A stretch of 64,000 nucleotides of DNA from Streptomyces sp. I6 (GTDB lineage: Bacteria > Actinomycetota > Actinomycetes > Streptomycetales > Streptomycetaceae): the NCBI GenBank assembly GCA_003725745.1, contig RHDP01000001.1:2263501-2327500 (forward strand), written 5' to 3'. The position numbers were made by a program, and so were the translations under genes. This document shows, piece after piece, positions 9,095 to 18,966 of this stretch. A model generated the notes under the pieces. That model saw only the letters and a program-made list of their open reading frames with translations, was not told the DNA's origin and did not search any database. Positions within the stretch are counted from its first letter, which is position 1; each line of letters opens with the position of its first letter.

Positions 9095-9241
9095 CTCAGT
9101 TCTCCCTGTGGTCACTGTCGAGGTGGCCCCGCTTGAGGAGTCCCCGCGTGCGGCGGAGGGGAGTGTGCGGCTCATCGGAGGTTCGGCTGATCCTCCAAGG
9201 GATCAGGACGGCCCACAAGGCCCTGTTCACAACCTGGACCG

Positions 9242-9996
9242 TTACCCGACGGTAGTCGGCGTGCCGGCGCCCGGGGTGTCCCGGTACAGGAACACCCGCT
9301 CCGCCGCGCTCCATGTCGCGCTGGTCACGACGTAGAGCGCGGCCGCCAGCGGCACCACGGCGACGGTGACCAGCGTCGCGAAGGACATCAGCGGCAGCAC
9401 CCTCGCCATCGCGCCCATCCCCGGCAGCGTCTGCTCCGGCTCGGCCGGCCCCCGGCCGCGAGCTGCCGCCGGGCGCGCCCATACGTGAACGCGGACACGA
9501 CCGCGACGACCCCGAACAGCACGACGTACACCGACCCGGCCGGCCCGAACACCCCACCCGCCCCCAGCGCGTCGGCCCACCGTTCGTCCAGCCCGGCGGC
9601 GAACAGGCGGTGCCCCAGCAGCTCGTTGGCCTCCCCGCCGATCCGGGAGCTGGAGAACAGGTGGTACATCAGGAAGAAGGCGGGCAACTGCAGCAGGCCG
9701 GGCAGACAGCCCGCCAGCGGTGGCACCTTCTCCTTGGCGTGCAGCTCCAGGACGGCCCTCCGCAACCGCTCCGGATCCCGGCCGTGCCTGCCGCGCAGCT
9801 CGGACAGCTGCGGCGCGAGCCGGGCGCGCGCCTGCTGCCCCCGAGCCGCCGCCCGCGACAGCGGATGGACCGCCAGCCGAACCAGCGCGGTGAACAGGAC
9901 GATCGCCGCCGCGGTGGCGGAGGTGTGGCACAGCGGGCGAAGCAGATCGGCGAGTTGACCGACCAGCGAAGCGAACAGGGACATGAATGGGGACAT
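9242..9996 (-). CDS. YidC/Oxa1 family membrane protein insertase (frame broken at 9449-9453)
   Basis: Restoring one C in a run of five at 9449-9453 joins two frames into a 251-residue polytopic protein. It starts MSPFMSLFASLVGQLADLL at 9996 with GGAGGG upstream, has the cytoplasmic hairpin LAPQLSELRGRHGRDPERL typical of YidC, then the membrane segments LPAFFLMYHLFSS, SVYVVLFGVVAVVSAF and VLPLMSFATLVTVAVVPLAAAL. It helps insert membrane proteins. It is shorter than the housekeeping YidC and is not next to rpmH/rnpA, so it is an additional paralogue. The DUF6412 protein upstream is likely in the same operon. Confidence 0.85.
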
Positions 9997-10114
9997 CGAG
10001 GCCCTCCGGGGCTCGTCGTGCCGGGAAGAACGGATATGTCGGCATGACGGCCCGCGAGGGGGCGCATGGCCCCGCGAAGGGACACACAGGAGAAGGGGCG
10101 GGGAGTCGGCGCCC

Positions 10115-10426
10115 CTACGCGGCCGTCGTGGAGGGACGGCCTGGGGCCCGGGGGCGGCAGCGGCCCGCCGCGTCGGGGTCACGCTGCGGCAGGAACGCCG
10201 TGCGCTGTTCACGGTCACGCAACGCGGTGCGTATCCGCGTGGGCGGCACCCGCGGCACCGACCGCGACAGGATCAGCGCACAGGCGACGAGCGCGGCACC
10301 GGCAGCCGCGGTGGCGGCGAGAGCCACGGCCGTCGAGAGGCCGATCCCCCCGGCGACGAAGACTTCGACGAGGATGAAGAGCAGAAGCGCGAGCGGCCGC
10401 AGCACGCGCCAGGTCTGACCGGTCAT
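10115..10426 (-). CDS. DUF6412 small membrane protein
   Basis: 103 residues. ATG at 10426, preceded by GGAGGGG. Two hydrophobic segments (RPLALLLFILVEVFVAGGIG and VALAATAAAGAALVACALIL) and a basic, Pro-rich tail. Proteins of this family lie next to the YidC paralogue in Streptomyces, which suggests a linked role in the membrane; the function is unknown. The gap to the insertase start is 118 bp. Confidence 0.75.
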   Translation of the reverse strand: MTGQTWRVLRPLALLLFILVEVFVAGGIGLSTAVALAATAAAGAALVACALILSRSVPRVPPTRIRTALRDREQRTAFLPQRDPDAAGRCRPRAPGRPSTTAA

Positions 10427-11021
10427 GCGCACCCCTCCCTTGCTGCCGTGCCCCACCCCGCCCCGAATGTGGCAGGGGGTGCGGCTCTGTACGGGTGATA
10501 CGACCCGTCATCGGTTATACACGAGCGCGGTGCCCTCCGGGTTCCCTGTGGAAAACCTGGGCGACGCACCTCCCGGCCGGCGGGTGGTGAACCGGGCGCC
10601 CGCTCCGGGCCCGCACAGCCCGCCGGTTCCGGGCGGGCGCCGGGTCCCGCGCGGCGGCGGGGACCGCCCCGGCTGCGTCGGTGCGCCTCCGCCGCACCGC
10701 AGTCCGACGCAGGGACGTAGACGGCGGACGGACGTGAAGGGCGCACGGACGTGAAGGGCGCACGGGACGTGCACGGCGCGTGGACGTGAAGGGCGCAGGG
10801 ACGTGGGCTCGGCCGTGCACCCGCCGGTGCCGCACCGTGCCCGGGCACGCCGCCGTGGTACGCCCACCGGTATCCGCCCTGCCCACCGCCCGGGGCCTGT
10901 TCCCGCACGGGGCCCGTTCCCGCCCGGCTCTCGTTCCCGTCCGGGCCGCTCGGCGGGGGCGGCTCCCCCTTCACGTGGCCGGGCCCCCTGCGGAGCCCCG
11001 TACAGCAGTACGGTGTGCTGC
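10427..11021. other. Gene-free gap with short repeats
   Basis: 595 bp between two divergent genes. I see no credible coding region. The right half holds near-copies of GGACGTGAAGGGCGCA. Promoters for the genes on both sides are expected but no clear -35/-10 pair stands out. Confidence 0.5.
10730..10797. repeat. Three copies of a 16-bp repeat
   Basis: GGACGTGAAGGGCGCA occurs exactly at 10730-10745, 10747-10762 and 10782-10797, with a diverged copy (GGACGTGCACGGCGCG) between the second and third. It is upstream of the SEC-C gene. Confidence 0.65.
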
Positions 11022-12026
11022 ATGCGCCCCGACACGTCTGCCGACCACACCGCCGAAGCCGAGCGTCTGCTGCGCACCGCGGAGCAGTACCCGGAGGACC
11101 GCGAACCGCTGCTGCTCCAGGCCGCGGCCCATCTGGAGCTCTCGGGGGACCGGGCCCGGGCGAGCGGTCTGTACGACAGCCTCCTTGCCGGCGATCCGGA
11201 CAACACCCACCTGATCAAGGCACTTCAGGCTGCCAATCTGTGGGAGTACGGCCACGAGGCGGAGGCCCGTGCGCTCATCGACGGCATCCGCGCGGCGGCA
11301 CCGGACGACGCGGCACCGTGGGAGATCGCCGCCGAGACGCTGGAGGCCCACGACGAACTCGACGCGGCCCACTCCACCTTCACCGAGGCCGCCACCCGTC
11401 TCATCTCCCCGGGCGAGGAGACGTCCTACGCGGCCCAGTCCCTCCTCACCGGCCGCCACCGTGTGCGCCGTCTGCTGGCGCTGCCGCACGACGACTGGGA
11501 CGCCCTCGCGGACCGCCTCCACACCGCGGCCGTCCCGCTGGACGAACTCCACGACCCCAAGCGGCTGTGGGCCCTCGGCTCCTCGGACCCGGCCGAACTC
11601 CGCGCCGAGATCGACCGGCTCCGCTCCGAACTGGGCACCTACCGCGCGGCCCTGTCCCGCCCCTTCCCGGTCGCGGTGCTCCACTGGCCGTCCTCCGAAC
11701 TCACCGAACTCACCGGCACGTACCCGCCGCTGGCCGCCGAGTACCCGACCCACGACGCCCATCTCACCGCCATCGAGTCCGCCCTGCGCGACCTGTCGGC
11801 GACCGGCACCGGCAACCTCGGCATCGTCACGGGCACGGTCCCCTCGTACGAGGCGTTCGCCGCCTCGGAGGCCGCCTCCCCCGCGGACGCCGCCCTCCTC
11901 CCCCAGTACGCCACGACGCTCGCCGCCCGCGGCAAGGCGACGCCGTGGCCCCCGACGAAGGGGGCGCTCTGCTGGTGCGGGTCGAGGGCGTCGTACGGGG
12001 AGTGCCACGGGGCGGGGCGGGGCTGA
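11022..12026 (+). CDS. SEC-C metal-binding motif protein with TPR-like N-terminus
   Basis: 334 residues. ATG at 11022. Helical repeats (about 5-130, e.g. AERLLRTAEQYPEDREPLLLQAAAH) look like tetratricopeptide repeats, and the C-terminus is a SEC-C motif, CWCGSRASYGECHG, the zinc-binding element first known from SecA. The N-terminal repeats suggest a protein-binding scaffold; there is no enzyme motif. Cytoplasmic. Related proteins are common in Streptomyces without known function. Confidence 0.8.
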   Translation: MRPDTSADHTAEAERLLRTAEQYPEDREPLLLQAAAHLELSGDRARASGLYDSLLAGDPDNTHLIKALQAANLWEYGHEAEARALIDGIRAAAPDDAAPWEIAAETLEAHDELDAAHSTFTEAATRLISPGEETSYAAQSLLTGRHRVRRLLALPHDDWDALADRLHTAAVPLDELHDPKRLWALGSSDPAELRAEIDRLRSELGTYRAALSRPFPVAVLHWPSSELTELTGTYPPLAAEYPTHDAHLTAIESALRDLSATGTGNLGIVTGTVPSYEAFAASEAASPADAALLPQYATTLAARGKATPWPPTKGALCWCGSRASYGECHGAGRG

Positions 12027-12791
12027 TCTCGCGCCGGCCGCGGCGCCCCGAGGGGGTCGGCAGGGAGGGGAAAGGGTGACGAAGTCCGTTGACGCCGGGC
12101 AACCGGTCGCCGGCTGTACGGCAGCTGATCACCTTGCGGCTGGGGAAGCAGCTCGGGGGACCTGAGCGCTGACCGCCGCCGGCACACGGCCTACAGCGTC
12201 GTGGGCCCCGGTCCTCGCCCCCCGCCATCGCCCGTCACGTGGCGGAGACCACCAGGGTGGTGCTGGAACGGCTGCGGCGGCGGACCGGATGCCCGCGCCG
12301 ACCACATCCCCGAGTCGGCGGCCGACCACATCCCCGAGTCGCCGAGCACGGTGGAAGGGGCCAGCGAGCGGGCTGGACCTCTGCGCCGACGGCCCGCGGC
12401 ACCGTGGGGAGTTCCCGACTGTCGACGTCCGCGCTCCGCACACGGGCGTCTCCCGCGTGGCACGTGCACCGCAGACGGCTTCTTCAGCCTCGTCGCCTTC
12501 TCGACGTGCTTCGGCCGGCCGGCAGGCGGACGGATCCGGCACCCTGCTGATCACGCCGGTTCAGCGGAGGGGCTTCCCACCGCGGACCGCTGCCGGGATT
12601 GCGCGCTGCCCGCACCTCTGTAAGTGGTGGGTCCCCCGGTGCCGCCGTAGCGTCGATACAGGAGCAACCGTTCCGGGAGGGAGGGAGCGCCTGCCGGATG
12701 CGCTGCGGTCGCCGGGCCGCGCAGCGGTCGGCAGGGGCGCGTGGGCACGGTGTGGGCCGGGTGGCTCGGGGAGAGACGGCTGGGAGCAGAC
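12027..12791. other. Gene-free gap
   Basis: 765 bp. Open frames exist but have no codon-position bias, RBS or recognisable domain, so I call none. It contains a 21-bp direct repeat (12297-12341). It could hold a decayed gene that I cannot identify. Confidence 0.4.
12297..12341. repeat. 21-bp direct repeat with 3-bp spacer
   Basis: GCCGACCACATCCCCGAGTC plus G at 12297-12317 and again at 12321-12341, identical copies, in a gene-free gap. Period 24 bp. Confidence 0.6.
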
Positions 12792-13243
12792 ATGCAGAGA
12801 CACAAGCTGAGGACCGGGGCCATGATCTTTGCCGCGACGGTGCTCGCGGCGGGCCTTGTGCCGGCGACCGCGTCCGCGTCCCCCTCCGCGGCGGCCCAGC
12901 CCGATGACCAGGTCGTCGTCGTGGACTGCTTCATGAAGGCGCAGGTGCGGCCGAGCACGTTCCTGATCGCCTGCGGGGACGGCAACAGCGGGCTGACCGA
13001 ACTCGAGTGGTCGTCGTGGGGCCGGGATCCGCCGTGGCCTCCGGGCTGAACGTGGTCAACGACTGCAAGCCCTACTGCGCCGCGGGCACGTTCCGCTCGT
13101 ACCCCGTGAACGTCCGGCTCGAGCGTCCGGAGGCGTGGGAGAAGGCCCCGGACCAGCAGCGGTACGGGCAGCTCCACCTCAGCTTCCCCGGCAGCAGGCC
13201 CGAGCACCTGCCGCCCGAGGTGACGTACAAGCTGTGGGACTGA
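12792..13243 (+). CDS. Small secreted protein (frame broken at 13022-13023)
   Basis: Adding one C at 13022-13023 joins two frames into a 150-residue secreted protein. The signal peptide is about 1-30 (MIFAATVLAAGLVPATASAS). Mature conserved-looking stretches are VVDCFMKAQVRPSTFLIACGDG, then ELEWSSWG and NDCKPYCAAGTFRSYPV; four Cys could form two disulfides. ATG at 12792, RBS GGGAG. I recall similar secreted Streptomyces proteins but no function. Stands alone. Confidence 0.7.
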
Positions 13244-13375
13244 CGGGCAGTGCGGTGCTCGTCGCCGACGGCATGCGGCCCGGGCTGCCGGGCTGCCGGG
13301 CGCCGGGAAGGGTCCAAGCGGACTCACGACGCGTCGCCGCCGGGCCGGGCCCGTCGGTTCGTACGATCCGGAGGC

Positions 13376-13657
13376 ATGGTGCGGAAGCGCGTAGTGGTCT
13401 CCGGGACGGTCCAGGGAGTGTTCTACCGGGACACCTGCCGGAGGGTCGCCGAGGAGCACGGGGTGTCCGGCTGGGTGCGGAACCTGGCCGACGGCCGGGT
13501 CGAGGCGGTGTTCGAGGGGCATCCCGACGGAGTCGAGACCCTCGTCCGGTGGGCCCGGCTGGGGCCGCCGCACGCCGACGTGCGCACCGCGGAGGTGCGG
13601 GACGAGCAACCAGAGGGGCTCGTGGGGTTCGAGGTACGGCACAGCTCCGGCGCCTGA
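13376..13657 (+). CDS. Acylphosphatase
   Basis: 93 residues, normal length. Active-site pattern GTVQGVFYRD (catalytic Arg) and GWVRNLADGRVEAVFEG (catalytic Asn) define the family, which hydrolyses acyl phosphates such as carbamoyl or 1,3-bisphosphoglycerate in the cytoplasm. ATG at 13376 follows GGAGG. A single-gene unit. Confidence 0.92.
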   Translation: MVRKRVVVSGTVQGVFYRDTCRRVAEEHGVSGWVRNLADGRVEAVFEGHPDGVETLVRWARLGPPHADVRTAEVRDEQPEGLVGFEVRHSSGA

Positions 13658-13866
13658 CCGCCCTGCGGGACCCGGACGCGGGCCCCGTGCCGCGTCCGGC
13701 AGCCGGCAGCACCCCCCGGGCGGGCGGTCCGGGCAGGCGGTCCGGCCGTCGCCCGGCAACCGGCCGACGGCCGGGGTACGGTCTCGCCGGCCGTCGTTCC
13801 CTGGTGCCGGTGCGGCGCCGTGCCCGGTGCCGATCCCCGGTGCCGGTGCGGTGGTGCTTGTGCTCT

Positions 13867-14133
13867 TCACATCCCGATGTTCGCCGGCCGGTGGGTGTGG
13901 CTCTCGACGTCGGCCGCCGCGCGGCCGACGAGTTCATGGGCCAGTTCGGAGCAGGCGCGGGCGGCTGCCAGCTCCTCGCCTATCTTCGCGTCCGGGGTGT
14001 CGTCCGGATTGCGCCGGGCCACTCCCCTGCCCTCCACACCGGGGGCGTTGGGGCCGCTGAGAGAGGCCTTGCAGGCCGTCCGCGTCCCGTCCTCCTCGAA
14101 CGACAAGTCGATGTTCCAGTGCTGCGTCGTCAT
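13867..14133 (-). CDS. DUF1876 domain protein
   Basis: 88 residues. Reads MTTQHWNIDLSFEEDGTRT, then GVARRNPDDTPDAKIGEELA and an Ala-rich C-terminal helix, the pattern of DUF1876, a small alpha/beta fold similar to a double-stranded RNA-binding domain. Common in multiple copies in Streptomyces; a stress link has been suggested but the role is unknown. ATG at 14133. Confidence 0.85.
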   Translation of the reverse strand: MTTQHWNIDLSFEEDGTRTACKASLSGPNAPGVEGRGVARRNPDDTPDAKIGEELAAARACSELAHELVGRAAADVESHTHRPANIGM

Positions 14134-14191
14134 GACGGGTCACCTTCGCCGTACGGTTCATCGGCCCCGTCCACCGCGGGGCACTGCGTGG

Positions 14192-14635
14192 TCAGGTGCC
14201 GGGGTGTGCCCGTTCCACCAGGTCCTTGAACTGGTGGAGGTCCGCCCGGACGGTCCTCTCGATCGCGGACGACTGGGCAAATCCCCTGGGGCCTCCGAAG
14301 GCGTCGTGCGCCTCCGCGGGGTCGTACTCCATGCGTAGCTGCATCCTCGTGTGGGTCGCGTCGATCGGGAGGAGCGATACGGAGCCGCTGAGGTGCGGGG
14401 TCTCCGTGGTCCTCCAGGTCATCGTCCGGTGGGGACGGACGTCGTCCGTGGCGGCGTCGAGCACGAAGGCCCGCCCCGCCGCGGTCTCCACGTCCATGTG
14501 GACGCCGGAGGCTCCCTCGCGACGGGCCTCCCGTACGCCTCCGACGAACTGCGGATAGTTCTCGACCTGGTGCAGATGGTTCCAGACCACGTCACCGGGC
14601 GCCGTGATGTCGATCTGTTCCTCGAGAGTGGGCAT
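14192..14635 (-). CDS. SRPBCC (START-like) family protein
   Basis: 147 residues. Starts MPTLEEQIDITAPGDVVWNH, the first strand of the SRPBCC fold, followed by VENYPQFVGGVREARREG and a C-terminal amphipathic helix (IERTVRADLHQFKDLVE). The fold binds hydrophobic ligands; in Streptomyces relatives are polyketide aromatases, but no polyketide genes lie here, so a general lipid- or stress-related role is as likely. ATG at 14635 with GGGAGA upstream. The next gene on the same strand (DUF1876) is 58 bp away. Confidence 0.85.
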   Translation of the reverse strand: MPTLEEQIDITAPGDVVWNHLHQVENYPQFVGGVREARREGASGVHMDVETAAGRAFVLDAATDDVRPHRTMTWRTTETPHLSGSVSLLPIDATHTRMQLRMEYDPAEAHDAFGGPRGFAQSSAIERTVRADLHQFKDLVERAHPGT

Positions 14636-14958
14636 GACGGTCTCCCTGCCTCTCCCTCCAGGGTGCGGTCCGCGACGCCGCACCGCAACGGATCCGCGTC
14701 ACCGCAGCGGCACGCCGGCACGCACGGGCGGCCGCGAGAGCCGCCCGGCCGGGCCCGGGCCGTGACGGCCAACCGGCCGGTGACGCAGGGGGCCTTCACC
14801 ACCGCCGGCGCTCCCGGCGCGCCCGGCCGGCCGAAGCACTCCCACCGGGCTGACGCCCCGCTCCGCCGTCCGCTCGACGGGTCGGCCGAAAAGTGGTCCG
14901 GGGACCGTTGAACGGGGACGGCGGCCCGTCCGTACTCAAGGACAACTCCCCCATGGTG

Positions 14959-15002
14959 GCTGGGTGCGCGACCGGAAGAAGGGATCCGGTCGCGCACCCA
15001 GC
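14959..15002 (-). terminator. Long perfect hairpin, likely terminator of the DUF445 gene
   Basis: GCTGGGTGCGCGACCGG pairs over 17 bp with its reverse complement; loop of 10 nt (14976-14985). It lies about 110 bp past the stop of the gene at 15113 and has no U tract, as is common in Streptomyces. The 477-bp gap from 14636 to 15112 holds nothing else that I can name. Confidence 0.7.
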
Positions 15003-15112
15003 GCTTTGCCACCGCCGCCACCACCACCGCCGCCGTCATCGCCGGTCACGGGTCGCCGGTCGCCGCGTTCGGCTCCCCTCGCCCCGCCCCGCTCACCGGT
15101 CCGCCGCGGGCC

Positions 15113-16704
15113 TCAGCCGCCGAGTGCGTGCACCACCGTGTAGATGACGAGCCCGGCGAGCGCTCCGACGACCGTGCCGTTGATCCGGATGAACTGGAGG
15201 TCCCGGCCGATGTGCGCCTCGATCTTCCGTGAGGTGTGCTCGGCGTCCCAGCCCGCGACCGTGTCGCTGATCAGGGATGTGATCTCCTCGCGGTACGTCG
15301 TCACCACGTACACCGCGGCGTTCTCGATCCAGCCCTCCAGCTTGTGCTGGAGCCTGCCGTCCGTCGCCAGCCGCGCGCCGAGGGACATCAGCGAGGCACG
15401 GGCCCGCAGCCGCAGTTCGCTGCGCTCGTCCTCCGCGGCGGAGATGATCATGGCGCGCACGGAAGACCATGCCGACGCGATGATGTCCTGCACCTCTGGT
15501 CGGGAAAGCATGTCGGACTTCATGCGCTCCACCCGCGCCCTGGTGTCCGTGTCGGCCTGGAGGTCGGAGGCGAAGTCGGCGAGGAACCGGTCGATCGCGC
15601 CGCGCGCCGGGTGGTTGGGGGCGTCGCGCATCTCGGTGACGAAGCGGACCAGCTCCTTGTAGACCCGCTCGCCGACCTTCCGGTCGACGAAGCGGGGCGT
15701 CCAGCCCGGCGCTCCGCCCTGGACGGCGTCCATGACGGAATCGCCGTGTGTGATCAGCCAGTTGTGGGCGCTGGCGCAGACCAGGTCGACGGCACGGTGG
15801 TGGGCGCCGTCGGTGACGATCTTGTCGAGGGTCTTGCCGAGGCCCGGCGCGATCTCGGCGGTCTCCGCACGGCGGGTGATGGCCTCACCGACGACGGCCT
15901 GGACGTCGGAGTCCCGCAGGACGGCCAGCGCACCGCGCAGGGCGGTGGACAGTTCCGCGGTGACACGGTCGGCGTGCGCGGGCTCGGCGAGCCACGCGCC
16001 GAGCCGGCCGCCGAGGGAGAGCCCGCGCAGCCGGGCCCGTACGACGTCCTCGGAGAGGAAGTTCTCACCCACGAAGTGCCCGAGGGAGGCGCCGAGCTGG
16101 TCCTTCTTGTTGGGGATGATCGCGGTGTGCGGGATGGGGATGCCGAGCGGGTGCCGGAAGAGCGCGGTCACCGCGAACCAGTCGGCCAGGGCGCCCACCA
16201 TCCCGGCCTCGGCGGCCGCGGCCACATAGCCGGGCCAACCCTCGACACCGGAGTTCCTGGCCCAGGTGGCGAGCGTGAAGATCAGCGCCACCAGGACCAG
16301 CAGACCGGTGGCCGTCGCCTTCATCCGGCGCACGCCGCGGCGCTTCTCCTCGTCGGCGGCGGTGTACCCGAACGAGGCGAGCGGCGCCGGGCGCGTACGG
16401 GGGATCCGGCAGTGCGCCCGCCGCCACCCGCTCGGCCCAACGCCCCCTCACGCCCCGTTCCGCCGCCCGCCGAGCGGACGGGACCGTGCCCGGCGCGTCC
16501 CTCGCCGCCGTCCGGGTCGCTGCCCGCGGCCGGGTCGGCCGACCGGTCCACGGAGCCCACCGCCTCCGCCGGCGGCCGTGCGGAGCCGCCCGTGGCCTGC
16601 CCGTTCTCCTCCGGCACACCCGCGGCGCGTCCGGGGCGGCCGGCCGCCGGATCCTCGCGCCCGGTTCCCTCTGTTCGCTTCATCGACTCCACCCGTCCGC
16701 GCAC
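15113..16704 (-). CDS. DUF445 membrane protein (frame broken near 16389-16391)
   Basis: The uninterrupted part runs from an internal ATG at 16333 (MRRMKATATG) and gives 406 residues with a membrane segment at each end and a long helical middle. Homologues carry a stretch before it like FGYTAADEEKRRGVRRMK, and exactly that is encoded upstream in frame. One missing C at 16389-16391 reconnects it to a Pro/Gly-rich N-terminus starting at GTG 16704 (AGGAGGG before it) or ATG 16683, giving 530 residues. DUF445 proteins resemble a membrane-anchored coiled structure; function unknown. If the break is real, translation from 16333 is still possible. Confidence 0.8.
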
Positions 16705-16800
16705 ACGACCCTCCTGCCCGGGGGCCGTACGCCTTCTCCCTACCTCTGGTACTCCCGGGGCGCACGTCGAGTTCCCACGGCCATATCGGATGATGTGCTC

Positions 16801-18105
16801 ATGAAAACCCAGCGGGCCGGGTACGGCCTGTTCGCCGCACTCGTCGCCCTCGTCCTGCTGATCAGCGGCGCGATCGTCACCAGCCTCACCGTCCTCGGGG
16901 CCGACGACCGGCGGCAGACAGCCTCCGGGGCCGGAACCGGCGGCCGGTCCGGCAAGACGACGGCACGGACCGTGGGCACCGGGGGCTGGGCCGGGTCCTG
17001 GTCGGCCGCGCCCGGGAAGGCCGGGGTCGCGCCCGCCGGCGGGCACTCCGTACGGAACGTCGTCCACACCAGCATCGGCGGCAGCGAGGCCAGGATCACC
17101 CTGTCCAACCTCTACGGCACCGAGCCGCTGAGGATAGGCAGCGCCTCCATAGCGGTGGCCGCCCAGGGCGCCGCCGCCGCGCCCGGCAGCCTGCGGCGGG
17201 TGCTCTTCGACGGGCGGCCGTCCGCCACGGTGCCGGCGGGCGGGCACGTCCTCGGCGACCCCGTCCGGCTCGCCGTGCCCGCGGACGGGCATCTGCTCGT
17301 CTCGCTCTTCGTCCCGCCGCCCGGCGGGGGCACGGTCACCCTGCACCCGCGGGCGCGGCAGACGTCGTACCTGGCCGTGGGCGACCGCACCCGCGACGCG
17401 GGCGCCTCCGCCTACACCCGGCGCACCTCCTCCTGGCACCATCTGACCGCCGTGGACGTCCGCAACCCGGCCGCGCGCGGCACGGTGGTCGCCCTCGGCG
17501 ACTCGCTCACCGACGGGGCGGGCTCCACTCCCGACGCCGACCGCCGGTGGACGGACCATCTCGCCGACCGGCTGCGCTCGGGCCGCTGGGGCTACGGCGT
17601 CGTCAACCAGGGCATCAGCGGTAACCGGCTCCTCCGGGACGGCGTCGGCCCCAGCGGGCTCTCCCGCCTCGACCGTGACGTGGCGGGCCGGCCGGGCGCC
17701 CGGGTCGTCGTGATCGCCCTCGGCGTCAACGACCTCCTCCGCCCCGCGGGCAGGGCGAACCCGGCCGAGGTCACGGCCGGGCTCCGGAGCCTCGCGGAGC
17801 GTGCGAGGGCTCGTGGACTGAGGGTGGTCGGCGCGACGCTCATGCCGTTCAGGGGGCACCCCCGCTACGGTCCGGAGCTGGACGCCGCCCGGGAAGAGAT
17901 CAACACGGCCATCCGCGCGGGAGGGGTCTTCGACGCCGTCGTCGACTTCGACCGCGCCCTGCGCGATCCCTACGCCCCTGAGCGGCTCCACCCGGCGTAC
18001 GACTCCGGGGACCATCTGCACCCCAACGACGCCGGGTACGAGCGGATGGCGCGCAGCGTGGACCTCTCCGTGCTGACCGGGGAAGGGGAGGCGGCCCGCC
18101 TCTGA
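16801..18105 (+). CDS. Secreted SGNH/GDSL-family hydrolase
   Basis: 434 residues. N-terminal membrane anchor or signal (about 7-32), a Gly-rich linker, a beta-sandwich (about 60-200) and an SGNH domain with block I ALGDSLTDGAG (nucleophile Ser), block II NQGISGNRLL, block III GVNDLL and block V SGDHLHPND (Asp-His). This esterase fold acts outside the cell on acyl esters, for example of polysaccharides or lipids. ATG at 16801. Transcribed alone, divergent from DUF445. Confidence 0.9.
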   Translation: MKTQRAGYGLFAALVALVLLISGAIVTSLTVLGADDRRQTASGAGTGGRSGKTTARTVGTGGWAGSWSAAPGKAGVAPAGGHSVRNVVHTSIGGSEARITLSNLYGTEPLRIGSASIAVAAQGAAAAPGSLRRVLFDGRPSATVPAGGHVLGDPVRLAVPADGHLLVSLFVPPPGGGTVTLHPRARQTSYLAVGDRTRDAGASAYTRRTSSWHHLTAVDVRNPAARGTVVALGDSLTDGAGSTPDADRRWTDHLADRLRSGRWGYGVVNQGISGNRLLRDGVGPSGLSRLDRDVAGRPGARVVVIALGVNDLLRPAGRANPAEVTAGLRSLAERARARGLRVVGATLMPFRGHPRYGPELDAAREEINTAIRAGGVFDAVVDFDRALRDPYAPERLHPAYDSGDHLHPNDAGYERMARSVDLSVLTGEGEAARL

Positions 18106-18252
18106 GGCGGGGCGGGCCCGGCGGCCGTCGGGCCCGGCGGCCGGGGCCACCGCTTCCCGCCGGGGCTGAGCCCGCCTGTCGCGGCTGAGCCGGCCTGCCG
18201 CCCGGGGCCCGGAGCGCGACGGACGGCAACCATGCCGGGGCCCGGAGCGTGA

Positions 18253-18348
18253 CGGGCCCAACCGTGAACCGGCCGGAGCGTGGCGGAGGCCGAAGCGCGA
18301 CGGGCCCAACCGTGAACCGGCCGGAGCGTGGCGGAGGCCGAAGCGCGA
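18253..18348. repeat. Exact 48-bp tandem duplication
   Basis: The 48 bases at 18253-18300 are repeated without change at 18301-18348 (unit begins CGGGCCCAACCGTGAACCGG). It lies between the converging ends of the SGNH and Bcp genes. Partial further copies (GGAGCGTGACGGGCCCAACC) precede it. Confidence 0.8.
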
Positions 18349-18369
18349 TGGTCCCGGCCGGCCGGGGGG

Positions 18370-18837
18370 TCAGATACCCAGGTCCTTGATGATCTTCGCG
18401 ACGTGACCGGTGGCCTTCACGTTGTACAGCGCCCGCTCGACCCTGCCGTCCTCGTCCACGACGACCGTCGAGCGGATGACGCCAATCACCGTCTTCCCGT
18501 AGAGCTTCTTCTCTCCGAACGCGCCGTACGCCTCCAGTACCGCCTTCGACGGGTCGCCGAGGAGCGTGACCTTCAGATTCTCCTTCTGGCGGAACTTCGC
18601 CAGCTTTTCGGGCTTGTCCGGGGACACCCCGATCACGTCGTACCCGGCTCCCGCCAGCAGGTCCAGGTTGTCGGTGAAGTCGCAGGCCTGCTTGGTGCAG
18701 CCCGGGGTGAGGGCCGCCGGGTAGAAGTACACGATGACCTTGCGGCCCTTGTGGTCGGCGAGCGAGACCTCGTTGCCGTCCGCGTCGGGCAGGGTGAAGT
18801 CCGGGGCGGTGTCGCCGGGCTGGAGTCGCTCGCTCAT
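18370..18837 (-). CDS. bcp: Thioredoxin-dependent thiol peroxidase (Bcp/PrxQ)
   Basis: 155 residues, normal length. The peroxiredoxin motif TPGCTKQACDF carries the peroxidatic Cys and a resolving Cys five residues later, typical of atypical 2-Cys PrxQ. It reduces hydrogen and organic peroxides with electrons from thioredoxin in the cytoplasm. ATG at 18837, preceded by GAGGA. Divergent from the DUF3618 gene. Confidence 0.93.
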   Translation of the reverse strand: MSERLQPGDTAPDFTLPDADGNEVSLADHKGRKVIVYFYPAALTPGCTKQACDFTDNLDLLAGAGYDVIGVSPDKPEKLAKFRQKENLKVTLLGDPSKAVLEAYGAFGEKKLYGKTVIGVIRSTVVVDEDGRVERALYNVKATGHVAKIIKDLGI

Positions 18838-18966
18838 TCTCGGTTCTCCTCGGAGGAAGTGGGCGTACGGGACCGAGCGTAGTAGGGGGTGCCGCGGGGT
18901 GCGGTCGGCTTCGAGCTGACAGACTGTCCAGGAAGGACTACCGGATACGACGACGGAGGCGGCGCG

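Noticed and set aside
12129-12554. Minus-strand open frame of about 141 codons in the 12-kb gap
   Set aside because: No RBS, no recognisable domain, composition like the antisense of noncoding GC-rich DNA.
16705-18309. Very long minus-strand frame opposite the SGNH hydrolase
   Set aside because: Overlaps a clear gene on the other strand and has no domain; typical antisense openness at high GC.
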